This document shows positions 12,701 to 24,041 of a stretch of 64,000 bases of DNA, piece after piece. This stretch comes from Bimastos eiseni. Lineage: Eukaryota; Annelida; Clitellata; Crassiclitellata; Lumbricidae. Each line of letters begins with the position of its first letter. Positions within the stretch are counted from its first letter, which is position 1. The stretch lies in NCBI GenBank assembly GCA_959347315.1, contig OY365810.1:31891476-31955475 (forward strand), read 5' to 3'. The notes under the pieces were generated by a model that searched no databases, had not been told where the DNA came from, and was given only the letters and a program-made list of their open reading frames with translations. A program made the translations under genes and the position numbers.

Positions 12701-15700
12701 TGTGTGAAAAATTATGCAGACATTTAACATTTTGTCAGAACTGTTTATGTGTATCGGCCTTCTCAGTAAATTTTGTGCATATTGATTTTTCTGACTGTGA
12801 GAGTTTTGGCAGACAGACACGGCCATAAATGTGTCAGTAGTGTAATGGAGCAAATATTCACAGAGAAATTGAGCATGGTTTATCACAGTATTGATGTGAT
12901 GTTGCCAAACAAATGTATATATGCATACTTGTATATATCAGACTGATTTATGCTCATTGGCATTTCATATTGAAGTATTTTGTTATGCTGGCAAGTCTTA
13001 CATACATAGCAATGGATTATTTGTATTGCTTATTGTTTCTAGAGCCTGCATCGACTGTAATATTTTGACTTTGGGAACATATGACAAGAAGCCAGCCTAC
13101 GGTTCACTCTCGCCAAAGGTATTTTTCGTTTGCTATCTTTATCTGGGAAACTGGAACACATAAACATACATTTGCAGGAATATTTATTCAGCAAATCATC
13201 AATCTAGTTTCCATCCTGTGGAACCTCTTTCAGAAAAACACAAGGCATGCTAATAGTCTTTTGTCTCTCTCTTGTTACCTAAGGTATCGAATAGTTCCTG
13301 TGTGTTTGGAGTTACTGCTTATGGAAAAATCAGGTAATCTGTACCACTTTAGCATTCCATTCTTCCTGAGTTGGTAAATTAGTATTGATTTGACTGAACT
13401 TCCATCGACTTTAAATCCTTTAATGACAAAGAGTATTGTTTTTCCTGTAGATTTAATTTAAGTGCCTTCTAGTGTGTAAAAGGTTATGGAGTCTCTAGAC
13501 AGGTACATAAACAATGTTTTAATACATACATGGATAGATATGTTTGTGAAGATGTGCTTGATGAACCGATCCTTGTAAAATTCTGAAAAATGAACTGTTT
13601 GAACAGATGTTTGATTGTGTTCTTTGGTATTGTCTGTTTTATTCAGGTGGATATCATGAATTGGATTTCATCAAAGCATAACATGGGCATGTCACTCACA
13701 CGAGCTACCTGGAATCAGATGAAGAACTGTACCGAAGTATGCATCATGTTTTTATCCGTCTTTCTGGATATCTTTGTTACCTGTTTTTGTATTAAGATGT
13801 TTAGATTTTGTAATACCTTGTTTGATTAGGCCTCTTGTTTAGCAATAGATAGGGACTCTTGTTTAGCAATAGATAGGGACTCTTGTTTAGCAATAGATAG
13901 GGACTCTTGTTTGGCTAGACCATTCATTAGACCATGATTCTGTGGTATCCAGGCACATGGCATGCGCATGTATGTGTGTATTAGGCTATTTATATAGCGC
14001 CTTATAGGAACCTCTCGAAGTCGCTAGACGTAGCTACCCAACAGATCTTAACAAATGCGATTTCAGTAATTTCGAAAAGTTGGCTGCAAGCAGTGCAATG
14101 TTGCGAAATTGTAAAGGAAGAGCGTTCCAGTATGATGGTCCAATGCATGAGAAGGCAAGATTTTTAATGTCCATTTCATAACTTGCAGGTCTTACTGAAT
14201 ATTGCATGCATTATTGGATTTGGGTTATTTGTTGATATTCTGGTACATTATGTTTTATTTCAGGTATTCAGATGATAGTTGATCAAGTTGATAACATTTA
14301 GTTCTTCTGATGGCCACTCAAAGGCATTGTCTAATATCTTGATACACTTACGTACCTGCCTGCATTGCACAAGGCTACATAATTACTTGTACATAGAATG
14401 ATAATTATAAACACTAATTTATGTATATCCTGATGTATGGTTGGGTGAATTTCTTTATTTGAGATGTTGTTTGTGTTCTTTAGGCTTTTTGTCGTTTTGA
14501 TGATTATAACTGGGACTGGTCTCTGCATTATATTGGCATGACATGCATTCCAACAAAACTGAGGGTCATGGTGATGAAGTCTCCCAGAATATTTCACATA
14601 GGAGAATGGTATGTACAACTTCATCAATTTGCATCATACTTTCTCTGACATGTTTTTAAATGTGCCTTAAGAAGGTAAAAGTCAGCTTCTGAGGTTGCTT
14701 GGAGTGGTTATAGGTCTTTGAAATTATGATTAGTAGGCAATCGTTCACACCAGTTAGTAAATTCTGCCTTTGCTAAACTTTGGCTTGGCCTACCTGAATT
14801 TTGGCACGAAGCTGACCTAACAACTTGGCTTTTGAGAATCTTAGTTGGTAAATAAATTGAAAATAAGCTGATCTTGCTATTGCAGCTTTGTTATGATTTT
14901 GAAAAAATATTCAACTGTTTACAGTTATTAACTTATTAATGAATGATTCTAGATACTTGTTTACATAGTCATACTTTGCTATAATGAGTACATTAACTGC
15001 ACTGTGTTGGTGGGATGATGAGATGGTGAGGGAGAAGCTTGCCACCTACCCTCATATGCTGAGGATAAGAAAATGAGGTCACTAGCAACACTTCCTACCC
15101 ATAGCTGCTTAGGGCTAACCCCTTAGGGGATTGCTCTTTTTCTATATATTTTTTACAGCTTACAGTGTACAGACAAGTAGAATCAAAACAATATATTGTA
15201 ATAAGATCAACAGGGAGGATAATCCCCAAGAAGGGCCTAGGTCCTGTAGGCAGGGCCACCCTCTTTACACTGGGTACTTAGATGAAGAGGAATAAGGTCA
15301 ATGATTTTATCTAGTAAATAAGGTACAACTTAACAGACATGAAGAAACAAATACATGTAGCACGTAGACATAGTTGTATGCAATTGTAAACAACAAATTT
15401 TAGATAACTTAATTCAGAAAGAAACTCAAAAAGAACACTCAAAAGGGAAACGTTAGCCAATCATAGTTACAGGAACATCAATAGAACTGAATCAGCAGAG
15501 ATAAATTTAGTCTTCTGCTATTCTTCTGGTTGGCACATACACTTCTTCATTAATAATGCATGATCAAGATGGTTGATGACTTCTAATTGTTTATTGAAAT
15601 TGTGTGATTTTCAAATGTTGTTTGTTGTGCAGTGGACTTCATGCCAAGGGAAAGAATTGTAATCCCGCTGACAGGGTTCGTTATATTGAAACGCTACTGA

Positions 15701-15852
15701 GCGACAATCACCAGTATCTTTTTCCGCCGGCGCTAGTCGTTGCCGGGTATCCAAATGTTCCACGTCGTGTGCCAAAAGCGAATGGCGGTTGGGGTGATAT
15801 CCGCGACCACCATTTATGCATCAGCTTTTTAGACAAAGAATCTCACAGTTAA
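5828..15852 (+). CDS. MGAT2: Alpha-1,6-mannosyl-glycoprotein 2-beta-N-acetylglucosaminyltransferase (GnT-II), 8 coding exons
   Basis: Golgi type II membrane glycosyltransferase of family GT16. It adds beta-1,2-GlcNAc to the alpha-1,6-mannose arm of the N-glycan core and so commits the glycan to the complex type. The joined exons (5828-6388, 7340-7437, 7997-8096, 8844-8974, 13043-13118, 13647-13736, 14484-14608, 15633-15852) give 466 codons, close to the 447 of human MGAT2, and every splice phase fits. A short basic cytoplasmic tail is followed by a signal anchor at about residues 10-28 and a stem. The catalytic region holds [11 protein letters not shown] (from about 138), [28 protein letters not shown], the metal/nucleotide-binding EED at 275-277, and [10 protein letters not shown] at 444-453. 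The start is the first ATG after an upstream acceptor at 5,799; a GTG five codons earlier has no support. Vertebrate MGAT2 coding is intronless, whereas here it is split by seven introns. Confidence 0.96.
7340..7437 (+). CDS. MGAT2: MGAT2 coding exon 2
   Basis: 98 nt between acceptor TTTAATCAG and donor GTAAGT, leaving in phase 2. It encodes the [17 protein letters not shown] and DPRDCPRD stretch, which aligns without gaps to vertebrate MGAT2. Confidence 0.95.
7600..7760 (-). mobile_element. Possible decayed LINE 3' coding fragment
   Basis: Read on the minus strand, the stretch gives a peptide with the pattern '[11 protein letters not shown]', like the 'LWN.LP..L' tail of L2/CR1-type LINE polymerases. 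It lies in MGAT2 intron 2 and is too short for a firm assignment. Confidence 0.35.
7997..8096 (+). CDS. MGAT2: MGAT2 coding exon 3
   Basis: 100 nt, phase 2 in and phase 0 out, acceptor TTAACAG, donor GTTGGT. It carries the diagnostic [18 protein letters not shown] block. Confidence 0.95.
8844..8974 (+). CDS. MGAT2: MGAT2 coding exon 4
   Basis: 131 nt, phase 0 in and phase 2 out, donor GTCAGT. It encodes the [12 protein letters not shown] segment with the EED motif that takes the place of DXD in this family. Confidence 0.95.
9124..10392. mobile_element. hAT-like non-autonomous DNA transposon (1,269 bp)
   Basis: It begins with CAGGGCTGTTAA and ends with TTAACAGCCCTG, a 12 bp terminal inverted repeat of the hAT CAGGG...CCCTG type. 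It is flanked by an 8 bp target duplication with one mismatch (gtttggat at 9,116-9,123; gttgggat at 10,393-10,400). The subterminal parts on both sides are built from many 'AGTATCGCGATAC' / 'AGTATTGCAATACC' copies in both orientations. No transposase ORF is present. The interior holds a tRNA-derived sequence and (AT)n runs, so it is probably a composite with nested insertions. It sits in MGAT2 intron 4. Confidence 0.85.
9523..9660 (+). mobile_element. tRNA-derived SINE-like sequence nested in the hAT-like element
   Basis: An A-box-like 'TGGCCTATCGGTAATGCGC' is followed by a B-box-like 'GGTTGCGAGTTAGACTCC' at tRNA spacing. The tRNA cloverleaf is not intact, so this is a SINE head rather than a tRNA gene. 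Confidence 0.5.
11783..11812. repeat. Small fragment of the hAT-like subterminal repeat
   Basis: 'tacgcgataccaatactttttgaa' repeats the subterminal motif of the element at 9,124-10,392, indicating a second, mostly lost copy in the same intron. Confidence 0.45.
12293..12472. repeat. (ATGG)45 microsatellite
   Basis: 180 bp of perfect tetranucleotide repeat without interruption, inside MGAT2 intron 4. ORFs reading through it (poly MDGW on one strand, poly SIHP on the other) come from the repeat and are not genes. Confidence 0.98.
13043..13118 (+). CDS. MGAT2: MGAT2 coding exon 5
   Basis: 76 nt, phase 2 in and phase 0 out, acceptor TTTCTAG, donor GTATTT. It encodes [13 protein letters not shown] followed by YGSLSPK. 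The preceding 4.07 kb intron holds the hAT-like element and the (ATGG) tract. Confidence 0.93.
13647..13736 (+). CDS. MGAT2: MGAT2 coding exon 6
   Basis: 90 nt, phase 0 at both ends, acceptor TTATTCAG, donor GTATGC. It encodes [17 protein letters not shown], matching the STEHNMGLALTR region of vertebrate enzymes. Confidence 0.95.
13832..13912. repeat. 24 bp minisatellite, about 3.4 copies
   Basis: The unit 'ctcttgtttagcaatagata' + 'ggga' is repeated almost perfectly in MGAT2 intron 6, about 95 bp after exon 6. Confidence 0.9.
13975..14180. repeat. Probable dispersed repeat
   Basis: The 'tatttatatagcgccttatag...ctctcgaagtcgctagacg' form is typical of dispersed invertebrate repeats that carry a 'TATATAGCGC' core. 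No coding potential is seen. Confidence 0.35.
14484..14608 (+). CDS. MGAT2: MGAT2 coding exon 7
   Basis: 125 nt, phase 0 in and phase 2 out, acceptor TTCTTTAG, donor GTATGT. It encodes [14 protein letters not shown] and SPRIFHIGE, both conserved across the family. Confidence 0.95.
15003..15140 (+). mobile_element. SINE body fragment
   Basis: The sequence aligns with the body of the SINE at 20,461-20,760 (shared 'tgttggtg', 'gccacctaccctcatatgctgagg', 'cactagcaacacttc', 'catagctgct'). The tRNA-like head is missing. It lies in MGAT2 intron 7. Confidence 0.55.
15633..15852 (+). CDS. MGAT2: MGAT2 coding exon 8, with stop codon
   Basis: 220 nt from acceptor TTGTGCAG to the TAA at 15,850. It encodes the C-terminal [21 protein letters not shown] and [13 protein letters not shown] segments. 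The tail ends about ten residues after the conserved block, as in homologues. Confidence 0.96.
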
Positions 15853-17874
15853 CAGGCATCGTTGGCCGAAGATAATCAACTGCGGCTACCAAGTTGACTG
15901 AAGAGCATCGTTCTGCTATGTGCTTGTAAATAATTAGGTTGCGACTGACATCTCTGGCAACGGCGTTGCTCAAAACAGTTTCTCAGTATGTCTTGGTGCG
16001 GTGGTACGTCAAATCGATTTTGATTTCATCATGTGAGGGTCTACTGAGTATCGCTCGCAATTGTTCTCATCATGTGATTTATAGTTTTATCCATCTAAAC
16101 GATGTTTGCATTCAGCAGCTGATTAGATGTTGGTATTGTTTGGTTTATATGAAATGCTGTTGGTAGACTGTGCAATTTCCTAAATACGAACATGCGCTTG
16201 CATGCATAACATTCATTCATACGTCAAAGGCTTATCATACACTGACATCTGTATAGGCGTACTTTTAGATACTGGTACAGTGGGTGTAATGTTCTTAGAT
16301 CGTGCCATGTGTGTTCGTATACATATATGTATACATAGTATCCATTTCCTGGACAAGCATCAGAGGAATAGTGTGTAACAACTGTGTGGACTCTACTTTG
16401 GCTCAATGCTCTCTTTTCATTGATAGAATGCTCGCTCTGCATTGGCATAATATTGCTCGTTTATATTTCGACACTTTGTTTTACTCATCTTTAATTTATT
16501 TGGTGCAATATACAAGTGATTGGGTGTGATTTAGGAATAAGTACCTTGTAATTTGTTATTGTTACTGCCTGAAAGGCAGAATCATCAAATTTATTTAATA
16601 GCACACCTGTTATTTTACTGTGGATTTAAGTGTTCAGTACAATTAGGTAAGTTTGATATGGTATAGTTGCTAATATGTTGCATGCTTCCATCAAGGTTGG
16701 TGTTCTGAGGCATGGTACTGAGATTTAAGGGTGGTTTCAGATGGGGCATAGAGACCACAGCTGCTGTCCAGCCAAGATCCAGACGAGTTTCTCATAGGTT
16801 ACATGTCAGGACAGTAAATATTAGTTTCATGCAGCACCCATTGTTATATGCTCTGAGAGGCCAGACTAAAAAACAATTACTTCTTCAGCAATGCTCGAGT
16901 GCCTCATGAAGAGCTAATATTGAATGGGTACAGATGTGCAGTTGAAATGGTAAAATGGGAAGCTATACAAGTATTCATGACCCACCGCTTCGTCAGTATT
17001 TTTGAGCCAATGTGCTGCTTCTAGAAAGAGTGTACAATATAACTGTATTTGATGAAGCCTTCCTTCCAATGTTCTCGAGTGCACACGCGATCTTACGATA
17101 GAACATTAGTGCCACTTTGCAACTGTGAGTGAAGGAGTTGCTTAGGGTCCCTACACAGTGACTGCTTTGGGGAGGCTCATACCTGCACTCCCCATGTTGC
17201 AAGCTGGAGGCTCTGGCCAGTATGTTACTATACTCCATATGAAAGGCATTGTTGTCATTCTTATTTTGTCTATTCTGGATAATGTTCTTACATATATGAC
17301 TGCTTTCATGGGTAGATAATAATGAATTGAGGCTAATAGCTGTTTTGCTACACAGTCAACAACTTGTCTTAAGGCATAGTGTTCTGGATGTATCATGTAT
17401 GAAGTCATTGTGTTCTGATGTATTGTAAAACAACTTCGTTAACGCAGTCATTGCCGCTCTGTGTTTCAGCTAATGGTTGCACTGATAGCCATTATGTTAC
17501 ACAGTCAATGACACATGGTGTTTTGATTTATTAAGGCATAGTGTTCTGATGTATTAAGGCATAGTGTTCTGATGTATTGTAAGCCAACAGCTTCTTTAGC
17601 ACAATTATTACCGCTCTGTGCTTCAGCTGATAGTTGCACTGTTATGTGCAGGCAGCAACACAACAACCAGCGTTAAATGAAATAATCTGGCCAAGCAAAC
17701 AGACCAAACAACCACTGGAATATGTCCATCTTGTGTTGTATGCAGATGTATAAATCTCTTTTGTGTTGATGATGAGAAAGACCTTAGTGCAATGTTGCAG
17801 AGTGATGTTATGTGATGGATTTTAACATCTTAAGTAATCACTTCAGGCTGTAATAATGTCAATTGCTGTATATT

Positions 17875-17880
17875 AATAAA
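17875..17880 (+). terminator. Candidate poly(A) signal for MGAT2
   Basis: AATAAA followed by GTGAATTGTTGTTG, a T/G-rich downstream element. It is 2.0 kb beyond the stop codon, and no transcript evidence is available. Confidence 0.3.
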
Positions 17881-18621
17881 CTGTGAATTGTTGTTGAACA
17901 TCATGATTTGCTGTTTGATTTTTGAATTGTGTCTGCTGTAATTATTCATCCTTGGATGGATGGTTATCCTGTTAGGCTGCTTGGAAATGCCAAGAGTACT
18001 TGTGTCAATTAATAGAGTTTTAGAGTTAGACTAAATTTATATAATCTGCTGGCTAATCTAGCAACAAGCTTAGGCAGTTGCTAGCCTAGCAAAGCTGGCA
18101 CAATAAGGATTTAATTAAGAACTGTGGGTAATTTAGATTCTTGTGTTATTTTATTTAAATGTTGCAATTATCTGCCTCATCAAAGTCCATAGCCTTTGCA
18201 CTTCAAAGACTCTGTTAGAGACTATGTGCTAGACTGAGGATGGAAGGCTTTGGCCATGTGGCAGTTAGTAGCTTCTTTGGGCAATCGGAGGAGCTGCGTG
18301 AACTTCGTTATGGAGTTCTTAGGTCAGAATACAATAGGGTTTATGTGCATGGCTTTGACAGGTTTAAACATTCTTTTGTAAATTGGTAATGTGCTGTGTT
18401 ACAGTATTGTATATTTTGTGCTATTGAATTGGAAGTGCATATGCTAGAATGACTTGTGGGAGAGCTACCTTTGAATGTGTCAAAGTAAATTTGAAAACTA
18501 CAAAACTCCGTTTCTGTAATTATCTTTAGAAGCATCACTTAAAGGAAACCTTATAAAAGGTGGAGGTACTGTAGTACACAGAACCCATATTGTTGAGTAT
18601 GGTTGACAGAAGGGACACCAT

Positions 18622-18941
18622 GGGGGCATTTCCCAAACTGTGTTCGGCGGAACCCTAGGGTTCCGTGAGTTGAAGACAAGGGTTCCGCGGAAAATTTCAG
18701 TGTGAACACATGGAGGCATTTTGCTCATCATCTGTGTTAATAGCCTTATATGAAAGAGAATTCATATGTCATTTTCATCAAAATTTTGTGTTTTTTGTTA
18801 ATCTAATCTAGGCCTAAACCTATTATTGTCTACATTCTCTAGCGTTTTTACCAACAAGAGAATATGTATAGTTTGGGCAAGGTTTTAAAATTTAAGATAA
18901 AAAGGGTTCCATGGCCAAAAAAGATTGGGAAACGCTGTGCT
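18622..18941. mobile_element. hAT-like MITE ('gggttccgcgg' type)
   Basis: Degenerate ends 'gcatttcccaaactgtg' and 'ttgggaaacgctg' form an inverted repeat, with internal 'ggaaccctagggttccgtgag' and 'gggttccgcggaaa' typical of hAT-derived MITEs. A second fragment in opposite orientation lies at 47,733-47,775. No clear target duplication is seen. Confidence 0.55.
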
Positions 18942-20460
18942 ATGGCATCGCAAAGTCCGCTCTACCAGCAGAGTCAAGTCAAGCTTTTGTGGAGAATAAT
19001 GAACATTTAGACATTTATGTCTCATTTTATGTATCTCTCTCAAGGCATATATCTATCGGAAGGCCCAGTTTTAAATAATATTCAGTGAGAAAACAGGGAA
19101 AGGTACATTGGCTCCTGTTCAACAGTGCCTGAAAGAGTTCAGTGTTTCATTATAATTTAATGAAGTTGTCGCATTTGCTCCCTTCTCAACAGACGTCGCC
19201 AGCACTGTAGCTGTATCATCGACAGGGAGACCCACACAAAAACAGACAAGAGAGATCAGCCTTCAGTTTTGATTCTTTGGCCGGTCATTCCTGCCAGCGA
19301 GCATGATTCACTAACTCATTTTAGTATGTTCTGGCTTCAGCTCAACTTACCGGGGTCTTCATGGTTGGTGTAAAATTAGAAGATGCAGCACTGTAAAGCA
19401 GCAAACACAAACTATTGAATCATTGTTCAAACCCTCCATATGAATTTGACTTGAGGAATTTGCAACATCTGTGATCTATCTAAACTTGACATTTCCTCTG
19501 TCAACTCTACACAACTTTCCACTTATATAGCGCTCATTTGATCTAGATTTGTGCTTGTCTGCTCTTGTTTAGCACTCAATTGATCTTGAGATATGCTTTG
19601 TATGACTTAATAATCTGCTTGAAGATAATGCCACATGATGTTTGGAGAGATGGTCAACCTGGCCTTATGACCAGCAAAAGTTGTATGCTTCATACTAGGA
19701 TGTTCTTCACACGCTGCTACACTGAGATCTCGCCAAGCTCTTGGTCTCCAGCATCTCTGTCTAGTTGGGTCAGTTGATTTCTCAACTCCAGTACATGCTC
19801 ATCCACAAACAGAACATTTGCATAGCATGACATTGCTTATTAACCAGCACTTAATACTAAACAAACCACTGACCCTAATGTTGCAAGACATAATTGTAAT
19901 ATAAGCAAGTGGTATAGTGGGAAGTTTGATCATACGATTATTTTTATCTGATGTATAGCACCCATCTACTATAAATCTCTATTCAATTTGCCTTTATTCT
20001 CGTTCCTTCTTGATATTAAAATTGTTTTTCTCTATTTTATGCAACTTTTTTTTATATTCCATAGAATCTTTGATCAACTGTAAGTGCAGTTTATTCTTTT
20101 TTCTTATAAGATTTCAAGAGACCTTTGGTCTTTCAGGGTTAGTGTTATTACCTCTCTTCCAGTGAAAGAGTGGAGTGAGTACATGTCTACCACTATTATT
20201 GAAGAGTCTTTTATCTTATTCCATTTATTCATAAAGGTGTTGTTTATGGAAACCGGACAATACCCTTTTGACAACCCCCCTGATTCGATGCAGTGCACTT
20301 GAATAAGCTTGTGCCCTATGCTTGACTTTCTAGTAGTGCTTTAGAACTTCAAAGATTATGATAGCCTCATCAAGCAACTTATCATCTTTAGTGGATTGTC
20401 ACAATAATACCAAGCAATCTGTTCATTTGACCAACACATAAAACCAGTCATGACGGTATC

Positions 20461-20760
20461 TGTTCGGTTCGATGGTATAATGGTTAGTAATCTGGACAGC
20501 CAATCGGGAGGTCAGGGTTCAAATACCTGCAAGGTCAAATTTCTGTTTCATCTGCACCCCTTAACCATCTCAGCTATAATGAGTGCTGACAGCATGCTGT
20601 TGGTGTGAAGGTGAGACGGCGATGAATGAGCTGGTCACTCGCTGCCATATGCCGAGGTTGAAAAAAATGATGTTGCTAACACTTCATATGCATGGCTGCC
20701 TCAGGGACTGCTTCATGCGTATGCCATTAAGAGACTGAAATTCTTTTTGTTCTTGTTCTT
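20461..20760 (+). mobile_element. tRNA-derived SINE
   Basis: The head reads like tRNA-Gln, with A box TGGTATAATGGTTAGTAATCTGG-like and B box GGTTCAAATACC. A body of about 230 bp follows, shared with copies at 15,003 and (more diverged) 62,606. The anticodon stem is not intact, so this is not a tRNA gene. It lies within the block that is unique to the left inverted unit copy. Confidence 0.75.
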
Positions 20761-22411
20761 CGTTCTCCTCGCAGTACAACGGTCAACACCAACCCTAGAA
20801 TTATTCTGGCCCTTTCCAGTTGGACTCTGAAGTAATTTCAGGTCCTGAAAGTTAGCACATCGTGATGGTTCGCTGGTCGTGTAGAAAACTTAGAAAACAA
20901 ACATAGGCCTACGTCCGAAAGGCGTCGATAAGCTTTTCAAACGATGCAAACCAAAAATTCCCAACTAGGTCTACCATTAAAATTCCGAACAAAGATAAGC
21001 AAGACAAACATGCAATTATCCTGGCCTTGTGCAACGTGTTAACATGATAGGCTAATTACCTTAGTAGGACTATTATAGCATATCAGAAAACAGCATTCGT
21101 CAACCATTTCCGCAATTAAATTGTCACGGTATCTACTCTTCCATGATGATCATATAGGCATATTTTCTCGAGTGAAAAAACTCACAAAGCGCTGGAAAGT
21201 GCGAGTTTTGAAAGTTTTGGTCAGTCAAAAATTTAATATGTAGGCTTCCAAAATAGCAATGCGGTTTCAAGTCACACTAGCCCATCTGTCTGTCTGTCTT
21301 CATTCTGTCTCTCTGTCTGAGCATCCTTTGCTCTGTCTGATCGCAATTCCCTACATTTCCTTACAAAATATCCACGCGGTCGGGTAACCGGGTCGTGATT
21401 TCAACATTTAATGACAGCCTTAATGGCGACGCTAGTGACAGACAGAGACATAGACAGAGACATAGACAGAAAGAAGTAGCACATTTATGTTAGCCAGTCA
21501 GAGGCTGCGTAACATCAATGAATCAGTATGGTTGACTGAACCAATAAAAATCGACGTAAGAACAGAGTCGACGAAGGTTTTCGCGTTGAGAGAGAGAGAT
21601 TTTCGGTTTGCGTGTTTTCGTTAAGTGTTTTAGGTCAGGGAGCTTTAATTGCATTCTTGAAAATGGAAACTTGACTTTAAATGAGCATAAAATAGTCAGA
21701 ATGAATAAACGAATATGTTCGCAACTACGCAAGACAACCAAGCATTTTGCCACTACCATCAGTTTTCACCAGCTAGCGTACAGCTTTTCGGCTGTTGCGA
21801 TAACTATGCAATTTAAATAACAATTTATCTTGCAATGTTGTCATTTTAACACATTGTAAGGTACAACTGTAGTTTAGCATATTTAATTAAATAAAATTTT
21901 GATCGCAAAAGTGCGTATTTTGAACTATTTTCTTGTTATCAACATTGCTGCACGCAATGTACTATAGAAAAAGCAGAATTGTCTCAAAACAGCATGATGC
22001 GTTTCTTCAATCCAGTTTCTACTTAATAGATATTACATATCTTTTGCACTGTTTTGAATTCCAGCTGTTTAAGTTGTAAATTATGCATCATTTTTCATCT
22101 GATTTCAACAGGGACTTCTCAATTTCCATCGACTGGTTCCATAAGTGTTTGCATATGGGCCTGATATGTATCTGTGTATAGGGCTAAAATAGAAAATAGG
22201 GTGCTTTTTACACAGTGTGTAGCTGATATTGTCGAATGTGCAGTTGACTTGTCTGGGGTGTGCAATGTGTGTAGCATGAATGCTTGAAAGTTTGGCTAAG
22301 TCAACTACAGATGATTTGATTCTATTGCACATGCTTTTACTGACAAGTTTCAAGGAAAGATGTGCTGTGGACATTCCAAAGTGTTTTAGATACTCTTGTG
22401 TATGTATGTTT

Positions 22412-22525
22412 GGGGCCGTTCACATATTATATAACGCTCAAGGGGTAGGTGGGTGGGTTCCGGTTTTGTTAGCGTTATATTGTGTTGGGTGGGGGGGGGG
22501 TAGGTTGAAGGTTTTGTTATATAAC
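22412..22525 (-). repeat. C-tract junction element (copy in left inverted unit)
   Basis: It reads from GGGGCCGTTCACATATTATA through a G-rich run to GTTATATAAC, the reverse complement of the element inside each array unit. It looks like a MITE-type sequence of about 110-126 bp. The match between this partial unit and the array stops about 5 bp beyond its end. Confidence 0.75.
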
Positions 22526-23471
22526 AAACTTTTTTTTATCTTATGCTATTTTGTCTGTTTGCCTGCCAATTGGAAATTCCACGTATTACGGACCTTCATT
22601 GTTTAATCGAAGTTCACAATATGTTGTGAATCAAAACTAGCACATTAGCTGCCACCTGGAGAATTGATCTGTCGTTTTTACTTATTATTTATAAATCCAC
22701 TTTTAACAATTTCCTGTTTACAATTTTAACAATTTCCTGTGCATAGCTTTAAATGCTCTTAAATTCAATTCTGCATGCTTTGTTTTGATTCTAGTTTAAA
22801 TTCAAATTAATTCACTTGAAATAATTATTTTGGTAGGTATTATCAAGATGTTTGATTTAATTTTCTATAGTATGTGTAAATAGTTTATATGTTTGGTTAA
22901 ATATCCAATTGCAGTTGTAATATACACTTCGTATACATCATACGCTATTAAATAGATAGAGTTGTACCGCGAACCGATCGATAAATACCTGATAGTGCAA
23001 TATTAAACCAATCCATTCTGTGTGATACTGTAATCCTCATTTCTAGTTCAAAGTAGGAACTGGAAAACTAAAATGGTGTTTTTAAATAGGATGTACGTCA
23101 CTACTGTGTATTATCATGCTGTATTAGTACGCTTACATGTAGATACATGGTGACAATCGTCGACTACCCAATTAGTTACCGTAATTATTACAAGTGAATT
23201 TAACGCCATTAAATGTCCGATTATTTAGATGCAGAGAAGCTCCATACATCCTGTCTAATCATCATTGGCATGAGAGAATACACAATTTTAAGATGGCTTT
23301 TGTTACATAGCTAATTGGGCATATGATGATTTTCTTACTGCAGTTCTTGAAATTGATAAAGGCGATTATCAGTTGAATCACTACTATTAAAGTGCTAACT
23401 AACATTGTATTGTTATAAAAGTTTCATATTGTGCAATACAATTATGTCCATTGTATGTCTTTTAATGTGCT

Positions 23472-23620
23472 TATAGGCTGGGGTGGGGTAGGGGTAGGTA
23501 GCATATCTGTTATATAACATAGGGGTGGGAGGGTCACAGCTGCTGTTATATAACATTATTTGGGGTGGAGGTGGGTCAAAAATTGGGATTTTATGCATTA
23601 TATAATATGTGACCGGCCCC
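23472..23620. repeat. Longer relative of the C-tract junction element (left arm)
   Basis: A G-rich sequence with three inverted TTATATAA words, ending in ATTATATAATATGTGACCGGCCCC. It shares its terminal 24 bp, with one or two changes, with the element in the array units. The mirror copy is at 46,034-46,182. Confidence 0.65.
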
Positions 23621-23962
23621 TTGGCATAATTCTATGTATCTACCTGAACATTGTTATATACCTTTGAATGCCTCACAGCTGGCCTTACTTGCATCGGTGT
23701 TCTAAGGAACATAAAATTTACTGATGCTTTTTGATTTATTAATTTCCACACAATTTTGGCACAATTGCAATTCCGCAGATCGGCGATATTCCACAGCACA
23801 AGTGTCAATTCCGTGGCGCTCTGTGAAATTCCACGGCTGTAGAAAATCGTGATCCTTGATGTAGTTTTGGAAGGTCTTTGCTGATAGTCTTACACAAACA
23901 GGCAGAGATGATCTACCAATGAACTAATGTATTATCTGTTTTTGTCTTTTTACTCCTAACAG

Positions 23963-24041
23963 GCTATCATAGAAACCGGTCGTCTACAAAAGTCACCCTT
24001 CCTCATCCGAATCAATGATGTTAAAGGAACACCAGAAATGG
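23963..24041 (+). CDS. Unrecognised gene, exon a
   Basis: 79 nt, phase 0 in and phase 1 out, acceptor TCCTAACAG, donor GTAGGT. It encodes a segment starting AIIETGRLQK and ending KGTPEM. An identical antisense copy is at 45,613-45,691. Confidence 0.75.

Larger units (their letters stand above)
15853..19674. other. MGAT2 3' flank and intergenic region
   Basis: The MGAT2 3' UTR probably extends into this stretch. An AATAAA at 17,875-17,880, followed by T/G-rich DNA, is a plausible poly(A) signal, though an earlier weaker one may be used. The region 17,420-17,660 has internally repeated text ('aaggcatagtgttctgatgtatt', 'gccgctctgtg(t/c)ttcagct'). No convincing exon of the next gene was found. 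Confidence 0.45.
19675..22530 (-). repeat. Inverted, diverged partial copy of the 4.29 kb tandem unit
   Basis: The reverse complement matches unit positions 30,339-32,770, beginning exactly at the unit end (...acaacttttg) and ending just past the C-tract element. Differences from the array units: block 20,050-21,094 (with a SINE) replaces about 350 bp of unit sequence; a 282 bp segment present in the units at a TTAA site (30,843-31,124) is absent; single-base changes are scattered. The half of the unit with the membrane-protein ORF is missing. This copy is clearly older than the near-identical array units. Confidence 0.88.

Noticed and set aside
13832..13912. CRISPR-like spaced repeats
   Set aside because: The copies are directly adjacent with no unique spacers, in a eukaryotic intron; this is a minisatellite.
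20461..20540. Possible tRNA-Gln gene
   Set aside because: The A and B boxes are good, but the acceptor and anticodon stems do not pair and the sequence continues into a SINE body found elsewhere in the window.
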